A stretch of 64,000 nucleotides of DNA. Origin: Argentina anserina (taxonomy: Eukaryota; Streptophyta; Magnoliopsida; Rosales; Rosaceae). The stretch covers positions 13,653,001-13,717,000 of the forward strand of contig NC_065875.1 of the NCBI RefSeq assembly GCF_933775445.1, written 5' to 3'. Positions 47,337 through 58,803 of this stretch are shown piece by piece. The position numbers and the translations under genes were made by a program. Within the stretch, counting starts at the first letter, position 1. The number at the start of each line of letters is the position of its first letter. The notes beneath the pieces are model-generated. The model searched no databases. It was not told where the DNA came from and saw only the letters and a program-made list of their open reading frames with translations.

Positions 47337-49633
47337 TGTTAACGCCACCTCATAAATGGAGTGATCTCCGACTTAATCTCCTCCTGCTCCGGTGGACGAA
47401 GACCTGGAAAACCCAGCAGGTAGACATGCCGATCCGGCAACCCCTCTGCTTGCTCGGGTATCGCCATTAATGACACCCATGGTGGCTCGCCTTCAAAGAC
47501 AGATACAATGTACTAGCACACATTACCACATCGAGAGAAGAGCCAGGCACGTCACCCAGTTTACCTATAAATAGGCTACCTAAACATCCTAAAAGAGGTT
47601 ACATATTCCCAAGTCCTTAACTCTCGAACTTATTCCGCTCCGGGTATTAACTTAAGCTTCGGTGGGCCGAAGGCTGACGAACCACTGGCCTTTTGACTTT
47701 GACTTGTTGTGAGCAGGTTCCACTGAGCTGACACATCGGAATACCAGGCTGCAAGAAGCTCGGTCCCCCAGATTTAACTCCCCTAACATTTGGAGCTAGA
47801 AGGAGGGTCCATCTCAGCAAATTTTTTCAGCTCCACACAATGGTGACCATGAACGAGCAGGAAAATCTGCCGTCACCTCGCTAGTCCCCTACCCTGGAGG
47901 CGGACATAGCGCTTTTGCTAAGATTGTTCCCAGACTCCCAGACCACGGCTGGGGGGTTGTCCCAAATACCCTTCATGGATCCCCAAGCCGCGCTAGAGTT
48001 GGCACTCCAAGACTACAATAGACTCCAGGCTCAGATGGAGTTGGAACTTCAAGTCACGCGCGCGGTCCTGGCACACTTGGCAGTGCTAGAGAAAGAGCAA
48101 CAGCTCCTCCGGACTACCCTTGAGAGCCGCATAAGTGCATACAAAGCCCTAGAAGCGGCGCGGCGGCGATTCCAAACACCAGACACACAGGCGCTGATCG
48201 CAACAGAGACGTTAACGGCTCCATAGCATTCGGGGCCACAGTCCAAGGCGATGCTAGTCACCGAGCCTCTAATCAACGCACTGTTGGAGGGGCCCCCACC
48301 AGAGCCGCAATATGTAGACCTGGAAATCGGAGATCAGGACATGGATTAGGATGACCTGAGAGTTCCAGCGGGCCCCCCACATAGGATCTCCAAACTCAGC
48401 TGTTGCTGGGCATGAGCGATACCTTGTAGCGACGGTCTTCTAGGGTCGTCGGGATTGAGGAAAGGGTACGCCATGCCCGCTAACGGAGGATATGGCGGCC
48501 GTGCCGGCCCGTTCACCCAGCTGGTGCAGGCGGAGCGACGCCCCTCGGAGGATAAACCGCTCAAGGTTATGAAGTACAATAGGTGCTCAAATGCGTACAC
48601 TAAATTGGAGAATCTCCAATCCGCCTTGGCCAGCACGCGATACACAGATGCATAATCGTACCATGCCTTCCAGGAGACATTTACCGATGAGGCCTTGGGT
48701 TCGTTACTCAGTCTAACCTCAAACTCGGTGGATAGCTATAAAGAGCTTACGAGTTCCTCAATCGTTTCATCTTGCAGGCCAATGCCCACCGCGACACCTG
48801 CTCCATATTCTGGATAAAGCATAGGAACGATGAGAAACTTCAGGATTTTGTGTCCTAATGGCAGACCCATGTCATAATCCAAGTCAACGACGCTCGCGCA
48901 CCTAGTTAACCCATGCGTCTGATGCGTAGGTCCTTGACCAGATACGTGGGTGCCCCATACGGTCGGCACCTGATTAGGCAGTCAGTACCTGACCCAGGCA
49001 TGCCCAGGTCACGCCAGATTAACGGACGCCTCGAGGTTCTAGAACACTCTTTATGGCCACAGATAGGCCGCTCCGGGTCCCAAGCAACTTGAACTCAGAT
49101 ATTTGCACCGGAGATAAAGATATGAAACTCCCCACCCAAGGAATCTCCTCGACTGGGGACTTGGGAATTTGTTAACGCCACCTCTTGAATGGGGTGATCT
49201 CCAGCTTAATCTCCTCCTGCTCCGGTCGCCGGACCAGTGGCTAGAGATGTGGAAAACCCAGCATGCAGACATGCCAGTCCGACAACCTCTCTACTTGTTC
49301 GGGTATCGTCATGAATGCCACTCACGGTGACTCGCCTTCACAGACATGTACATTTTAATTGCACACATTCCCACATCGAGAGAAGGGCCAAGCACATCCC
49401 CTAGTGCAACTATAAATAGGCCGCCCAAACCACCTAAAAGAGGTAACGTATTCCCAAATCCTTAACTCTCAAACTTATTCCGCTCCGGATATTAACTTAA
49501 GCTTCGGAGGGTCGAACGCCGGCACACGGCTGGCCCTTTGACTTTGACTTGTTGTGTGCAGGTTCCACTGAGCTGACACACCGTAATACATGACTGCGAG
49601 AAGCTCAGTCTCCCGGATTTAGCTCCCGTGATA
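47337..49633 (+). mobile_element. Non-autonomous LTR element nested in the LARD-like element
   Basis: LTRs at 47337-47788 and 49170-49633 both start TGTTAACGCCACC, share a TATA box (CTATAAATAGGC) and TTGACTTTGACTTGTTGTG, and end near CCCCTAACA / CCCGTGATA. The first LTR is followed by TGGAGCTAGAAGGAGGG (47791 on), a PBS-like site. The second is preceded by ACTGGGGACTTGGGAA, a purine-rich tract. Flanks AAAAT and AAAAC give a 4/5 duplication. The 1381-bp interior holds only a short gag-like frame. Confidence 0.85.
47840..48226 (+). pseudogene. Gag-like leader frame of the nested LTR element
   Basis: ATG at 47840 (MVTMNEQENLPSPR), an in-frame TAG, then an open frame rich in Leu/Glu/Gln (ELALQDYNRLQAQMELELQ, LEKEQQLLRTTLESRIS) predicted to be helical or coiled-coil. 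No zinc knuckle or capsid motif. It could be the N-terminal relic of a gag gene in a deleted element. Confidence 0.45.
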
Positions 49634-50640
49634 AAAACCATTATCAAACTTATTTTTGACCACACATAAAAGGAATGAGCCATTTTGCAAGAAAACCGAT
49701 ATAGTAAAGAGTCCCAGTCAAAAATTAAGCAAACTTGTAGGTCCAGCCAGGTGAAGGAGTTATATGCCAGGTGATAGCTCCGGTAAAAGACGTCGGGTGG
49801 ATGCAATGGTTTTTGCCAGGGCATGGGGTCGGGTGAGGAGTTGCAACAAGCGGGAATACCATTGAGTCAGGTGAAAAGCTCTAGATCGAGGGGAGGGCTG
49901 GTTGGGCGAGTCGCTGGTTTAGCTGGAGCATGGAATGGCTAGCTAGGAAAGGCGCGGCCGGGTCAAGGCAGATGGCAAGGAACGGGGTCGGGGCAAGACA
50001 CAAGCCAGGTGGAATTTCCGTCTGGGTAAAGGGGCAAGGTGGGTAAGAGCTCTGGGCGGTCGTAATGAGCCGGATGGGAGAGCTCCGGACGGGAGCAGCC
50101 GGGGTAGGGAGCATCCGAATTGAGAGCTTTAGCCAGGTGGAGAAGTTCATGGTCGCGTGAGTTGTTTTGCGTCGAATAGCTGGGAGAAGCTCCGGGGCAA
50201 AGAGAGAACTTTCAGGCTAGAGGAGGAGATGCGGTGTTGACTCGGCCCAGCCGGGTGAAGAACTTGGTGTAGATTGAAAAGATGTTGTCGGGACGTGGAG
50301 CTTAACCTGAGGTCATGATTAAGAGAGGTAGAGCTGGACAGAGAGGCTTTGAGAGAAGGAACTGGGAGGGGACTTGATCTCCAGTTGGTTAGATTACAGC
50401 CGTGATTAAAGATTTCTCACAAGTGTCGCTGCTTGACTTTTCAAAGCTAGATTAACCCCCGAACACAATTATAAAGCCAAATCTGCAATAGTAGCAAAGA
50501 GAAGAAATTGGGATGCAACTACTTGGTTCATCCTAGGTGCAGGGTGGCTCTAGGTTCCCATAACACATTTCTAGGTGTCCAAAGGAGTTAACCCCTGAGT
50601 TTCTGACATTGCTTCGATCATGGGACTTGCGATGGCGTGT
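49634..50640. other. Interior of the LARD-like element, GC-rich noncoding
   Basis: Many short phrases of the type CCAGGTG-AGCTC and GGGTGAGGAG recur loosely; no supported frame. This stretch continues the element interior right of the nested LTR insertion. Confidence 0.4.
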
Positions 50641-50646
50641 TGTAAC

Positions 50647-51219
50647 CAAGGTTCTAAAAAACGCTAGGCACTAGTCTGGCATATTGCCAGGGACTAGCGC
50701 CTAGAGGCTGCCTAGGCGGTTTGTATTTTTAATTATTTTTATTTTATTTATAGCATATAAAAATTAAAATAACATTATAAATAAGTATTTTAATGGTTAT
50801 AAATGAGATAAATACTCGAAATATATATATATATAATTAAACGTTTAACACTTCTACAAGACAACAACAATGAGTTTGTTTTAGAAAATATAAAAAGTAA
50901 ATGCAATTAAGCAACACACACGGTCATATTAAGTTAACCAAATAGATTCAAACAAACTCATATATATATATATCTATATATATATTACATAGTTAACCAA
51001 AATGATTCAAAGCAAAGCATAGTAGCACACGGTGTCACGAACTCACTATCATATATATAGTTAGCAAAAAAATAATGAAAATATAGATAAACCACCCAAA
51101 CTCCATCTATAACACGCCTAGAACCCGCCCAGATCCGCCCAGAACACACCCCAGACATCGGGATCGGATTGCCTGCGCCTAGAGCCTAGCAGCCGCCCAG
51201 ACCGATTTTTAGAACCTTG
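50647..51219. mobile_element. hAT-type MITE nested in the LARD-like element
   Basis: Inverted ends CAAGGTTCTAAAAA and TTTTTAGAACCTTG bracket 573 AT-rich bases. The flanks GTTGTAAC (50639-50646) and GCTGTAAC (51220-51227) match at 7 of 8 positions, as for a hAT target duplication. Subterminal CTAGGC-type words (ACGCTAGGCAC, GCCTAGGCGG, GCCTAGAGCC) repeat at both ends. Confidence 0.85.
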
Positions 51220-51651
51220 GCTGTAACAAAGGCAACTAATTGTTAGAAAAGTGGTGGACGAGAGAAAAAACCTCAGATCTAGTTTCTCTCTCCTAAAATC
51301 TCTTCAAATCGAAAACCCAAAAGTACAAAATAGCTTAACTTTGTTGATCAGCTTATGATCTGCGAATAGAAGTAAACACGACAACCGAGAATGAATAAGA
51401 TGTCTTGTAGAATTATAAACCAGTCATGGAGGAGGAAGAGGGTGTCAAGTCTATTTTCTCTCTCTCTCTCTCTCTCTCTCCCTAAATTCTCTGCAAATTT
51501 GATGAACCCAGAAGCCAAAAATAAAACTCAGATCCAATCTCTCACTCCAGATCTACTATGCAAATTGAAGATCCTAGAAGCAGAAAACGTTGGAGTTGCT
51601 CGTAGAGAGCTATGTGCGTAGCCATTGAAGGGTTTTCTTTCTAGCGCCAAT

Positions 51652-52168
51652 TGTAACGGCGGGGGAATTCGGGCAAACCGATGGAGCTCTCCATCACCTA
51701 TAAATCATCAACGCTCTGATACCTAAGTGAGCTACAAAGATGAACATGTAGAGTTAGGTAAGAGAAATATGGGAGTAAAGGCTTCTTTCTTTGTGGCTTC
51801 TGATGTGATTTCTTTTGAATTTGACAGTGTTTCTAGTGTGGGCGTGTGTTTCTTTCAAAGTGAGTATCTTTATATTCAGAGTATTATTTCAATTCATATT
51901 TGAGTATGTTTTCAATTCTAGTTTGAGTATCTTTTTGTGTGGCTTTCTGATGCGAGTTTCTTTTGAATTTGACAGTGTTTCCAGTGTGGGCGTGTATTTC
52001 TTTCAAAGTGAGTATCTTTATATCTTCAGTATCTTTTCAATTCCTATTTGAGCATGTAGTGGGTTTTTGGACCTAACGATACCCCAAAATGTCGATTTAG
52101 GGCTATGGTAGACTAGTGTGAGGCGAATAATCCCGATATTTAGCCCTTCAAGGGGCGTATTGTTAACA
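51652..52168 (-). repeat. Upstream LTR of the LARD-like element, with an internal duplication
   Basis: 517 bp against 359 in its partner. The excess is mostly a direct duplication with a 148-bp period (TTGACAGTGTTTC at 51821 and 51969; GTGTGGGCGTGT and TTTCTTTCAAAGTGAGTATC in both copies). Confidence 0.75.
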
Positions 52169-52622
52169 ATTAGGATCAAAATGATTCTTCAAGACTCCTA
52201 GGAAATGATTGTGCTGATCGATGCAAAGGAGAGTTTGAAATTCAATTCAAAGGGTGGAAATTCTGGCTTCTAGAGGTCTTTTGCAATGTAGCATTCATCG
52301 TTTGTTCTTTCACGGGTATTGTAGTGCGATTGACGACAGCGTTTGGAAGGGGAAGGCTGATGGTGACGGCAGCACCAAGGCTAGCAGTCGTGGTGTTATG
52401 ATTAGGGTGCCCATAAGGGGTGTGGTTAGTGTATTTGGGTGACTTCTTCCGAGGCTATCCCTTTTGCGTACCTTTTTTGTTAAGTTTGGTTTCTGCTAAC
52501 ATCTAGTTTCTCGATCAAACTTATTATTAGGGTTTTAGGTTTTTCTAAAATTTATATAATTTTGCATGTTTTGATTTTAACGTAACTGGCGAGGGTAGAA
52601 TGTGTTCATATATACTCGTATG
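52169..52622. other. Noncoding gap between two mobile elements
   Basis: One 62-codon frame at 52254 onward has no similarity that I recognise. No repeat found. Confidence 0.35.
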
Positions 52623-52943
52623 TAGGGGTGGCACTTAAGACCGGGAACCGGACCGAAACCGAAAAAAACCTAACCGAACACAAGAAAAACTGAACCGAAC
52701 CGAATTAATCGGTTTGGTTTCCGGTTTGGGCACATAAGAAACCGAACCGAACCGAATAACCGAACTATTCATAAAATAATGTCGTTTTACGTTTATCTTA
52801 CCGATATTTGATTAGATTAATGTGATTTTAGGTTTATATTATATATAATTATGTGTTTCTCTTTTGTAGTGTTATATATGTATATATAATCATCTATGCT
52901 TATATGTATGCCCATGTATGTTTCAAATAAGTTTGCTAAAACA

Positions 52944-52983
<40 letters not shown>

Positions 52984-52990
52984 AGCAGAT

Positions 52991-53392
52991 AGTCCCCATC
53001 CAGAGTGAAGCTTCACTCTGAAATTACAGAGTGAAGTTCCAATTTTGGCACACTTTCGGTCAAATATTTTCACCATAAGTGATTTAATATTTAGGTGTGT
53101 TATTCAAGATCATCTCTATAAAATTTCATCCAATTTGACAATAATTTGAGCTTTCAAAATTGAGATTTATACGAACGGTTCACGTTGAACAGTTTTAATT
53201 CATTCATTAATTTAATTTAATTTCAATGTCTTAACGATGTCCGAATTAGATGAAATTTTCTAGAGATGATCTTGAATAGCATACCTAAATATTGAATCGC
53301 TTATGGTGAAAAACATTTGACCAAAAAGTGTGCCAAAATTGGAATTTCACTCTGTTATTTCAGAGTGAAGCTTCACTCTGGATAGGGACTGT
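52991..53392. mobile_element. Near-perfect palindromic MITE (foldback) nested in the hAT-like element
   Basis: AGTCCCCATCCAGAGTGAAG on the left and CTTCACTCTGGATAGGGACT on the right are complementary, and the symmetry continues inward over almost all of its 402 bases (AATTTTGGCACAC against GTGTGCCAAAATT, CTATAAAATTTCATC against GATGAAATTTTC). The 10-bp flanks ACAAGCAGAT (52981-52990 and 53393-53402) match exactly, a size that fits Mutator-like elements better than hAT. Confidence 0.88.
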
Positions 53393-53439
53393 ACAAGCAG
53401 ATGTGTAATTACTAAATCCGCCTCAATATGAAGCAACTA

Positions 53440-54870
53440 TAAGAAGGAAATTTCACAGGATCGATCGACACCAGTCGATATGATTGATATATATATATAT
53501 AGTGACCTTGTAAAAATTTCATCCAATTCGAACCTCGTTTTTAACCGTCGGAATTTCCGGTAAACCGAAAACAATACTAATATGTCATAAGGGAAGACAC
53601 ATTACCAAAATACGAACACCAAAAGTCGTTTGTATATCTGAAATCACCTAATTTTTGTCACCAATTGTGTGCGGTCGCACCAAAGAAACCCATTTGGCAA
53701 AGCCCCGGTCAATAAGGATTTTAATATGTTAAAACGCCTCTTTTTTAGTTGACCGTTGGTACGAATGGCCAAATCATGTCCAAAACGGACAAACTTTTTA
53801 CGGGGTCCCTAAATATATATACAGATCACATCTGCTGGTATCGATTGATCATATTTTGAACTAGAGTTGGCGATCACTTAAGTGTCAACTAATGTATCAT
53901 AACCTTTATTAATGGTTTAAAAAAAACTATCGCATTATGAAGCGGCTATATGAAGGAAACTTCTCGTGATTGATCGACACCATCCGATATGATCGGTATA
54001 TATATTTATTGACGTTATAAAAATTTCATCAAATTCGGATCTTGTTTGACCGTTAGAATTTTCGGTAAATCGAAAATACCACTAATATGCCCTAAGGATG
54101 GACCTATTACAAATATGCGAACGCCGAAAGCCATTTGCATATCTGAAATCACCTAATTTTTGTTATCTATCGTGTGTGGTAGCAACGAGGAAACTCATTT
54201 GTCAAAGCCCCGGTCAATGGGGTTTTATTATGTGAAAACGCCTCTTTTTTGGTTGACCGTTGGTACGGACGGTCAAACCATATTCAAAACGGACGAAAAT
54301 TTTACGGGTTCCCTAAATATATATACCGATCACATCTACTGGTGTCGATCAACCATATTTCAAACTGGAGTTATCGATCGCCGAAGTGTCCACTAATGTA
54401 TCATAACCTTTATATTAGGGTTATAATAAAACTATCACATTATGAAGCGACTATATGAAGATAACTTCTCAGAATTGATCGACACCATCCGATGTGATCA
54501 GTATATATATTTAGTGATCATTTTAAAATTTCATCCAATTTGGACCTCGTTTGATCGTCGGAATTTCCGGTAAACCAAAAACAACACTAATATACCCTAC
54601 GGGATGACCCATTACCAAGACGCGAATGAGAAAAGTTGTTTACATATTTGAAATCACATAATTTTTGTCATCGATAGTGCGTGGTCAAAACAAGGAAACT
54701 CATTTGGCAAAGCCCCGGTCATTGGGGTTTTATTATGTGAAAAACGCCTGTTTTTTGGTTAATCGTTGGTACGGACGGTCAAACTATGTTCAAAATGGAT
54801 GAAATTTTTACATGGTCCCTAAATATATATGTCGATCACATTTATTGGTGTCGATCGACAATATTTTGAA
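53440..54870. repeat. Tandem array of the ~505-bp unit, reverse orientation
   Basis: GATCGACACCA recurs near 53463, 53974 and 54479 (steps of about 511 and 505) and is followed by TATATATTTA-type sequence each time. The inverted half-motif CACATCTGCTGGTATCGATTG or variants lies between. Relative to the array at 36.8-38.6 kb the units are reverse complemented. One plus-strand frame (54160-54396) reads like the frames in that array (FYYVKTPLFWLTV), but the preceding unit has a TAG at the matching place. Confidence 0.88.
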
Positions 54871-54990
54871 ACTAGAATTTAAAAAAATTCAAAAAAAAAA
54901 TTCAAAAAAAAAAACCGAACCGAACCGAAGTTCAATTTCAGTTCGGTTTCCGGTTTGAGCCCTAAACCGAATACCACCCCTACTCGTATG

Positions 54991-55382
54991 TGTGTGTGTG
55001 TGATATCAATACAAGACTTTTTTTTAAAAACTCAAAATGATACAACGACCTAATTCATCCCTTTGAGGGCCTCAACATGAATTTAAACTAAGCAAAAAAA
55101 TTAAAGTAAAGGCATAAACCTTAACTAGGAACTTAAAGCACCAAACCCTAACAAGAAATCTCAAAAAAAAATGTCACCAAAACCAAAGAAAAGTATTTGC
55201 TTTACCAGCCAGGTCGCTTATTGAGATAACCCATGTCCACCCTACGTAGAGGGGAGCCTCCCTGGAGCACTAAAACCCCCTAATTAAAGCTACTGCCCAA
55301 AATTAAGAAAAGATGCTCTATGCCCAAAAGTAGACAGCCTAAAAAATGAAAATTACAAAAACAAAAACATAAGAAGGCCTAG
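54991..55382. other. Noncoding left part of the site hit by the chromovirus
   Basis: No supported gene. Together with 61189-61790 this is the pre-insertion sequence. The joined region has a Pro/Thr-rich reading on the right and ends in TTTGTACTAAAAAAAA near 61775, which could be the tail of a retrocopy or LINE remnant; this is only a suggestion. Confidence 0.3.
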
Positions 55383-55925
55383 TGTCATGAGCTTACTTTT
55401 TGGCTATGCAACTCGTGCGGCCTTAGCAACTCCCTTATGCTAAGTCAGTCTTAATCTCACAAACGCCCTGCTAGAACAATTGAAAGGCAAGAGAATATCT
55501 CGTAAGAGAACTTATATTGAACAAGAAAACTTACAAGTATGCTTGATAGCTTGATTGCTTGCTTCTTGCTTGATGGATGAAATGAGAGGGGTGCCTTGCT
55601 ATTTATAGGCCTCCTCACCCTACTTGACTAGTTCTAGAGATTTCTAGGACTATGTACAATGTAGAGAATTCTAGAGAACTCTCCATAAGTCTAAACAAGT
55701 CTACATGACTCTAAGATGATCCTTGAGTGTTCTAGAGAATTCTTGAGTGGTCTAGTTCTCCTAGCCTCTCCAAGGTACTAGAGATTTCCGGAAATGTCTC
55801 AAGGCTTCCTGAGACTTCTATCGCCTTCTAGGATTTTCTATGATCTTCCAAAGTGTTCCGCCATATTCCGGATCCGTCTAGAATGCTCAAGGTAAAATTT
55901 GGCTTAAGTTTGGCGGGATGTGACA
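55383..55925 (-). repeat. 3' LTR of the chromovirus
   Basis: 543 bp, same length as its partner. TATTTATAGGCC (about 55601, seen on the plus strand) is shared by both. Confidence 0.95.
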
Positions 55926-56016
55926 TTCTCCCCCACCAAATCCCGCGTCGCCCTCATCGCGCTTCATTGTATTGCTAGATTTTGTCCTTGAAATGCCAAA
56001 GCGTATCCTTGGACTC

Positions 56017-58797
56017 CTAGCTTGCTTCCGTATCGGGCAAACCTCTCCACTTGATGAGGTACTCTTTATAACTTAGCACGCCTCGACACCGAATGACCCG
56101 ATCTGCGAGTACTTCATCGACTTCCTTGTGAAAGTTGGTGATTACCGCCGTAGGTGCCCGATGCGATATTCCTCTCGATGGGTCTTCCTCGTCCTCATTG
56201 TAGGGCTTCAACATACTCACGTGGAAGACTGGATGTATCTTTAACTTGGGTGGGAGGTTGAGCTTGTATGAAACTTTGCCTATGCGCTTGTTAACTTCAA
56301 ACGGCCCTTCATATCTACGGATCAAGCCCTTGTGCACCTTTCTAAAGGCCTTGAACTGCTGCAGCAAGAGTTTCATAAGTACAAGGTCGCCTTCCTTGAA
56401 CTCGACATGCCTCCTCTTCTTGTCCGCCCACTTCTTCATCCTCTTGGCAGCCTTGTGCAACACCGATCGAGCTAACTCCGCTTGCTCATGCCATGACTTG
56501 GCGAACTTGAATGTGGCTGGACTCTTCCCTTCATAGTGAGTGGCAATGGATAGAGGGGTAGTAGGCTGCTGTCCCAAAACGATCTCAAAAGGACTCTTGT
56601 TGGTGGACTCACTTTGCTGCAGGTTGTAGGAAAACTGCGCCACATCTAGAAGCTTGGCCCAATCCTTTTGATTGGCACTCACATAGTGCCGTAAGTATAG
56701 CTCCAAGAGAGCATTGACGCACTCCGTTTGACCGTCGCTTTGTGGATGGAAGCTTGTTGAAAAGTTCAAGTCTGACCCTAACATCTTGAACAGCTCCGTC
56801 CAAAATCTCCCCGTGAAGCGCGGGTCTCTGTCGCTGACAATGTTCTTTGGAACTCTCCAAAGCTTGACTACATTGCGTAGGAATAGCCTTGCTGTCTCCT
56901 CCGCTGTGCAATTGGCTGATGCGGCCATGAAGGTTGCATACTTGCAAAATCTGTCCACCACCACAATGATGCTCCCAAACTGCTCGGACTTCGGCAGGCA
57001 AGTGATGAAGTCCATAGAGACACTCTCCCATGGTCTCTCGGGAATGGGCAAGGGGTCTAGCAAGCCCCTCGGCTGCTGCTGGACTACCTTGTCTTGTTGG
57101 CAAACTAGACAAGTCCGCACATACTCTTCGACCCCATCCTGCATCCTTGGCCAATAATACATGGACTTTAACAAGGCAAGTGTGCGTTTCATACCTGGGT
57201 GGCCGGCCCATTTGGAATCATGGCATTCCTTGATTAGCTCCCTTCGCAAGCTGCTCCACTTCGGTACATAGATACGGCGGCCTCTTGTATAGAGAAGGTC
57301 GTCGTCTAGCCAAAACCTCCAAGTTTTTCCTTCCTTCACTAAGGTAATGAGGCTTTGTGCTTGAGGGTCAGCCTTGAGTCCCTCCTTGATCTTGCTCAGC
57401 AATGGGCTAGTGACTTGTGAAATGCTTGCAAACTCCGCCTTGCGGCTTAGTGCATCCGCTACCACATTTGCCTTCCTGGGCTTGTACTCCATGGTGTAGT
57501 CGAACTCCGCCAAGAAGTGTTGCCACCTTGCTTGCTTTGGACTTAGCTTCTTTTGAGTTTGGAAGTAGCTTGTAGCTACGTTGTCGGTCATGATCATGAA
57601 CTTTGTCCCAAGCAAGTAATGTCGCCACACTCGAAGGCAAAGGATGATGGCAGTCATCTCCTTTTCTTGCACGGTGTAGCGCCGCTCCGTGTCATTGAGC
57701 TTCCGACTTTCATAAGCATTTGGATGCCCTCCTTGCATGAGTACTCCGCCAATGGAAAAGTTGGAAGCATCGGTGTGCACTTCATATGGCTTGGAGTGAT
57801 CTGGTAGGCTGAGTACGGGCTCCTCGCATATCGCCTTCTTCAAGTCTTCAAAGGCTTCTTGACACTCCGTTGTCCATTCCCACGCCTTGTTCTTCTTGAG
57901 AATGTCGGTTAAAGGTGTAGCCCTCACCGAGTATCCCTTGATAAAGCGGCGGTAATAGTTAACTAGCCCAAGAAAAGATCTTAAGTCATGTACCTTGGTG
58001 GGTGGCTCCCATTCTTGGATGGAATGCACCTTGCAATCCTCCATCATAAGCTTGCCGTCTTTGATCTTATGCCGCAAGAACGACACCTCCGGCTTGGCGA
58101 ATGAGCATTTCTCCATCTTAATGTATAGCTGGTTTTCCCTCAGTACCTTAAACACTTCCCGCAAGTGCTCCACATGCTCCTGCATGGTCTTGCTATACAC
58201 CACTATGTCGTCCAAGTAGACGACCACAAACCGATCAAGGTAGGGGTGGAATAACTTGTTCATCAAGGTGCAAAATGTCGCCGGTGCATTAGTTAGACCG
58301 AAAGGCATGACCAAGAATTCATAAGATCCATACCTTGTGATGCATGCGGTCTTCGGCTCATCTCCCTCCGCAATGCGCACTTGGTAGTACCCCGAACGAA
58401 GGTCTAACTTGGAAAAATATCGTGCATGGACCAATTGATCAAATAGATCGACAATGAGAGGGATATGGTACTTGTTCTTTACCGTGATCTTGTTGAGCGC
58501 CCTATAGTCGATGCACATGCGTAGAGATCCATCCTTCTTCTTTTGGAACAACACCGGGGCACCGAACGGGGCTTTCGAATGTCTAATGAATCCCGCGTCC
58601 AAAAGCTCCTTTAATTGCTTCCTTAGCTCCGCTAACTTGGGAGGCGCCATGCAGTATGCGCCTATGGCGGGTGGTTTTGTCCCTAGTTCTAACTCGATTT
58701 CATGGTCGATCTCTCTCCTTGGGGGTAGTCTCTTGGGCAGCTCCGTGGGTGATACATCCTTGAACTCTTCAAGAACTGCTGCTACCTCCTTGGGCAT
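56017..58797 (-). CDS. pol: Pol region of the chromovirus: RT, RNase H, integrase, chromodomain
   Basis: A 926-codon open frame. [67 protein letters not shown] and the catalytic [12 protein letters not shown]. RNase [44 protein letters not shown]. Integrase: the H-H-C-C zinc site ([19 protein letters not shown]), then the D,D,E core in [26 protein letters not shown] and [18 protein letters not shown]-type module (YEGPFEV) and a chromodomain start ([23 protein letters not shown]) follow. The frame ends with TAG at 56017-56019 inside the chromodomain, at the Trp expected after DTEAS; the reading continues ESKDTLWHFKDKI to another TAG. It is a continuation of the gag-protease frame, separated by a TAA just upstream. 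Without readthrough the product lacks a complete chromodomain, which normally guides integration to chromatin. Confidence 0.92.
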   Translation of the reverse strand: MPKEVAAVLEEFKDVSPTELPKRLPPRREIDHEIELELGTKPPAIGAYCMAPPKLAELRKQLKELLDAGFIRHSKAPFGAPVLFQKKKDGSLRMCIDYRALNKITVKNKYHIPLIVDLFDQLVHARYFSKLDLRSGYYQVRIAEGDEPKTACITRYGSYEFLVMPFGLTNAPATFCTLMNKLFHPYLDRFVVVYLDDIVVYSKTMQEHVEHLREVFKVLRENQLYIKMEKCSFAKPEVSFLRHKIKDGKLMMEDCKVHSIQEWEPPTKVHDLRSFLGLVNYYRRFIKGYSVRATPLTDILKKNKAWEWTTECQEAFEDLKKAICEEPVLSLPDHSKPYEVHTDASNFSIGGVLMQGGHPNAYESRKLNDTERRYTVQEKEMTAIILCLRVWRHYLLGTKFMIMTDNVATSYFQTQKKLSPKQARWQHFLAEFDYTMEYKPRKANVVADALSRKAEFASISQVTSPLLSKIKEGLKADPQAQSLITLVKEGKTWRFWLDDDLLYTRGRRIYVPKWSSLRRELIKECHDSKWAGHPGMKRTLALLKSMYYWPRMQDGVEEYVRTCLVCQQDKVVQQQPRGLLDPLPIPERPWESVSMDFITCLPKSEQFGSIIVVVDRFCKYATFMAASANCTAEETARLFLRNVVKLWRVPKNIVSDRDPRFTGRFWTELFKMLGSDLNFSTSFHPQSDGQTECVNALLELYLRHYVSANQKDWAKLLDVAQFSYNLQQSESTNKSPFEIVLGQQPTTPLSIATHYEGKSPATFKFAKSWHEQAELARSVLHKAAKRMKKWADKKRRHVEFKEGDLVLMKLLLQQFKAFRKVHKGLIRRYEGPFEVNKRIGKVSYKLNLPPKLKIHPVFHVSMLKPYNEDEEDPSRGISHRAPTAVITNFHKEVDEVLADRVIRCRGVLSYKEYLIKWRGLPDTEAS

Positions 58798-58803
58798 GTC
58801 ATC

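Larger units (their letters stand above)
44494..52168 (-). mobile_element. Large non-coding LTR element (LARD-like) with nested insertions
   Basis: LTRs at 44494-44852 and 51652-52168 share their ends (TGTTAACA at the outer start on the minus strand, GAATTCCCCC-GCCGTTACA at the inner end) and a TATA-bearing middle in the left copy. On the minus strand the upstream LTR is followed by ATTGGCGCTAG (plus 51641-51651), a PBS-like site. Flanks CTTAG and ATTAG give a 5-bp duplication with one mismatch. The 6.8-kb interior encodes no recognisable gag or pol. It contains tandem repeats, another LTR element (47337-49633) and a hAT-type MITE (50647-51219). It would need proteins from an autonomous partner. 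Confidence 0.78.
52623..54982. mobile_element. Second hAT-like element carrying the 505-bp array
   Basis: Ends TAGGGGTGGCAC and ATACCACCCCTA are inverted repeats. A perfect 8-bp duplication CTCGTATG (52615-52622 and 54983-54990) brackets the 2360-bp element. Subterminal ACCGAACCGAA words are dense at both ends, as in the element at 36437. The centre carries about three units of the same ~505-bp repeat in the opposite orientation. A palindromic MITE (52991-53392) and an (AT)n tract (about 52948-52980) interrupt the left part. No transposase. Confidence 0.87.

Noticed and set aside
56609..57211. 200-codon minus-strand frame within the chromovirus
   Set aside because: It overlaps the RT/integrase frame in another phase; a shadow of the real pol sequence.
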